From: Clostridium sp.
GTDB taxonomy: Bacteria; Bacillota; Clostridia; Clostridiales; Clostridiaceae
Assembly (NCBI GenBank): GCA_012511315.1
Contig: JAAZGI010000073.1
Location: 1-7,202 of the forward strand
DNA length: 7,202 bases
Reading direction: 5' to 3'
Numbering within the stretch: the stretch's first letter is position 1; every line of letters starts with the position of its first letter. Shown here in pieces: positions 6,057 to 7,202 of this stretch. Below the pieces are notes generated by a model. That model was not told where the DNA came from. It did not search any database and saw only the letters and a list, made by a program, of their open reading frames with translations. Position numbers and translations under genes: made by a program.

Positions 6057-6105
6057 TAAACCCCCTATGTTTAAGATAAAATAATCTTTAAACATAAGGG
6101 GTTTA
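6057..6105. terminator. Bidirectional terminator between converging membrane-protein genes
   Basis: TAAACCCCCTATGTTTAAGAT pairs with ATCTTTAAACATAAGGGGTTTA, broken by a C/A mismatch and a one-base bulge, around a short AAAATA loop. Its G/C-rich base and flanking T/A runs suit termination on both strands. It lies 43 bp after the plus-strand stop and 14 bp after the minus-strand stop. Confidence 0.8.
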
Positions 6106-6119
6106 CCTTTCTCTATTCC

Positions 6120-6407
6120 TTAATTAACAATAATTCCAAACACCGCCATGAGAACTCCAATTCCTGCGAAAACTAAATTTTTGGTTCGATTGGAAGTTTC
6201 ACTAAACATATAAAGTCCTGTAGAAATTAAAGTAACACCAAGGGGTAACAAAATCGCTGCAAGTTTGGGCAATGTATTTCCCGCCTTGCCATCGAGACCA
6301 ATTTGAACCACTACGGTTTCTGGCAGCATTATATACCCCAGTACTGCTAGAATGATGGAAATTACAATAAAAACCATACCTATCTTCTTTTCTTTTGATA
6401 ACTTCAC
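6120..6407 (-). CDS. DUF1648/SdpI-like small membrane protein
   Basis: This 95-aa protein has three predicted membrane helices at about residues 9-27, 45-68 and 75-94. Between the first two lies LPETVVVQIGLDGKAGNTLPK. This fits the DUF1648 pattern ('LP..V..... .G..... K') found at the N-terminus of SdpI-type immunity/signal proteins and in stand-alone small proteins. The histidine often seen in that motif is absent here. The start is GTG at 6405-6407, with AGGAG at 6416-6420 and an 8-nt gap. The gene is monocistronic and converges on the 105-aa membrane protein. No toxin or SdpR-like regulator gene adjoins it, so an immunity role is not supported by context. Confidence 0.65.
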   Translation of the reverse strand: MKLSKEKKIGMVFIVISIILAVLGYIMLPETVVVQIGLDGKAGNTLPKLAAILLPLGVTLISTGLYMFSETSNRTKNLVFAGIGVLMAVFGIIVN

Positions 6408-6576
6408 TTTAAAGTCTCCTCATACAATCTTCAGATTTTTTCTTGCTCAACTTTTTTGGCACCATCCTGCTTGTGATTTTTCTTCATAACTTTCTATATA
6501 ATCTTTTAAACATCTTTGATTTTGCCCTCTTAAGTGTAAAACTACTTTTAAACTTGTCAGCTTATTCACTCCGAAA

Positions 6577-6591
6577 ATAGTCTCAGACTAT
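6577..6591. repeat. 15-bp dyad (ATAGTCT-C-AGACTAT)
   Basis: Two perfect 7-bp arms surround a single base. The loop is too small for a good RNA hairpin, so a protein-binding site is the more likely meaning, if any. It lies 170 bp upstream of the DUF1648-like start on the minus strand. Confidence 0.4.
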
Positions 6592-6708
6592 GATTTTAGC
6601 TCGACTTATCTAACAATTATCCGCTCACTGTATGTTATCATATCAAACCCACTACCTTAGCCCACGGTATGATTAAGCACTTAAGGGCTTATTATTAGAT
6701 GCGCTGAT

Positions 6709-6758
6709 GAGGCGGTACAAAGGACTAAAAATTCCTTTATTCTCCTTTGTTCTGCCTC
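6709..6758. repeat. Long stem-loop of unknown function
   Basis: GAGGCGGTACAAAGGA (6709-6724) pairs with TCCTTTGTTCTGCCTC (6743-6758) with one G-T wobble and one mismatch, around an 18-nt AT-rich loop. A TATTTCTTCTT tail follows on the plus strand. It could be a terminator of an unseen small RNA or part of a structured leader. Confidence 0.55.
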
Positions 6759-7101
6759 TATTTCTTCTTATAATTGATTTATGATATATGCTTCGGTTTT
6801 TCTCGCATTCTTACAGTTATCAAGAAATATCCACTGCATCAATAGTACCTTGAATCATATTCTCATTTCAAACTTGCATGTCTCTTAAAAGAATGTCTTA
6901 CTTACAGGTCCAACTTATAGGTGTTGAACTATTTCTGTCCCTCATGGATATCTCCTGTGAAAGTTAGAGTTTGACTGACGGCAAAAATGATTTATTTCAG
7001 GTTTGTTTTCTTGAAGTTAAGGCTTCATTCTCCTCCGCCTGCACAACAAAGGGTTTATTTGTTTCAGCTTCATAATTGAAGTGTGTGAAAGTGAACCAAT
7101 A

Positions 7102-7135
7102 AAAATTGGCAGCCCTCATCAGGAATGCCAATTTT
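7102..7135. terminator. Hairpin terminator, probably for a minus-strand gene beyond the right edge
   Basis: AAAATTGGCA and TGCCAATTTT are perfect 10-bp arms, and inner CCT/AGG can pair around CATC. The minus strand continues the U-run as TTTTT-ATT, whereas the plus strand has only four T before AG. A transcript entering from the right is therefore the better fit; no gene ends just left of it on the plus strand. Confidence 0.7.
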
Positions 7136-7202
7136 AGTCTAGTTATTCAATTAGTTTTGCCGGATAATTTATTTGTTTTCAATTAGAATCCGCTCTATAA
7201 CA

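Larger units (their letters stand above)
6421..7101. other. Long stretch without a convincing gene
   Basis: About 680 bp lacks any frame over 60 codons. Visible elements are a 15-bp dyad at 6577-6591, a long hairpin at 6709-6758, and a 15-codon minus-strand ORF at 6898-6945 with a good AGGAG site at 6952-6956. A 40-codon minus-strand frame at 6997-7119 lacks a ribosome binding site. The region may be decayed coding DNA, long leader sequence, or host a small RNA; nothing decides between these. Confidence 0.45.

Noticed and set aside
6709..6758. T-box-like leader (GTACCGCC on the minus strand)
   Set aside because: The conserved T-box bulge sequence is not matched, and no aminoacyl-tRNA synthetase or amino-acid gene lies downstream.
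6704..6765. CTGATGAG followed by a stem, reminiscent of a hammerhead ribozyme core
   Set aside because: After the stem the sequence reads TATTTC instead of the required GAAA, and the flanking stems I and III cannot be formed.
6898..6945. Minus-strand 15-codon ORF (MRDRNSSTPISWTCK) with AGGAG 6 nt before the ATG
   Set aside because: Very short, nearly 500 bp from the next gene, with no attenuator hairpin next to it. A good ribosome binding site alone can arise by chance.
6997..7119. Minus-strand 40-codon frame with plausible protein composition (…NKPFVVQAEENEALTSRKQT)
   Set aside because: No ribosome binding site before the ATG, a stop shortly upstream in frame, and the 5' part overlaps the terminator hairpin at 7102-7135. 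It might be a coding remnant but cannot be supported.

Overview
The window reads as a chromosomal stretch of a low-GC, Gram-positive (Firmicutes) bacterium. Genes have strong AAGGAG-type ribosome binding sites, use ATG, GTG and TTG starts, and are separated by AT-rich spacers and hairpin terminators. The SDR and Rieske proteins resemble forms I associate with anaerobic Clostridia such as Desulfitobacterium or Desulfosporosinus. That placement is from memory and is only an inference. There are no rRNA or tRNA genes, no CRISPR array and no recognisable insertion sequence. Genes cover only a little over 60% of the window.

Layout, left to right. (1) The 3' end of a probable MarR-type regulator (+) runs in from the left edge and ends at a perfect 36-bp palindromic terminator. 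(2) A 253-aa short-chain dehydrogenase/reductase (-) has altered family motifs. (3) A 715-bp spacer between divergent genes holds a 33-codon small ORF (-) with a good ribosome binding site, a near-identical leader repeat shared with the SDR gene, and a long inverted repeat in front of the transporter. (4) A complete 543-aa BCCT-family transporter (+) keeps the aromatic substrate box and the residues matching the BetP sodium site. (5) A small DUF3784-like membrane protein (-) converges on it across a shared terminator. (6) After about 460 bp without a gene comes a Rieske non-haem iron oxygenase (+), broken by a -1 frameshift inside a strong hairpin. (7) A 105-aa three-helix membrane protein (+) follows, probably in the same transcript. 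(8) A 95-aa DUF1648/SdpI-like membrane protein (-) converges on it across another bidirectional terminator. (9) The last 780 bp has no convincing gene but contains several hairpins or dyads, the last of which probably terminates a gene lying beyond the right edge.

The genes do not form one clear pathway. The transporter imports quaternary-ammonium-type compounds. The SDR and the Rieske protein are redox enzymes of unknown substrate. The small membrane proteins are uncharacterised. The feature most worth attention is the Rieske gene: all its metal ligands are readable across two frames, and the frameshift lies exactly in one arm of a 13-bp perfect inverted repeat, the pattern expected of a templated quasipalindrome mutation. 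No new defence or mobile system is evident.
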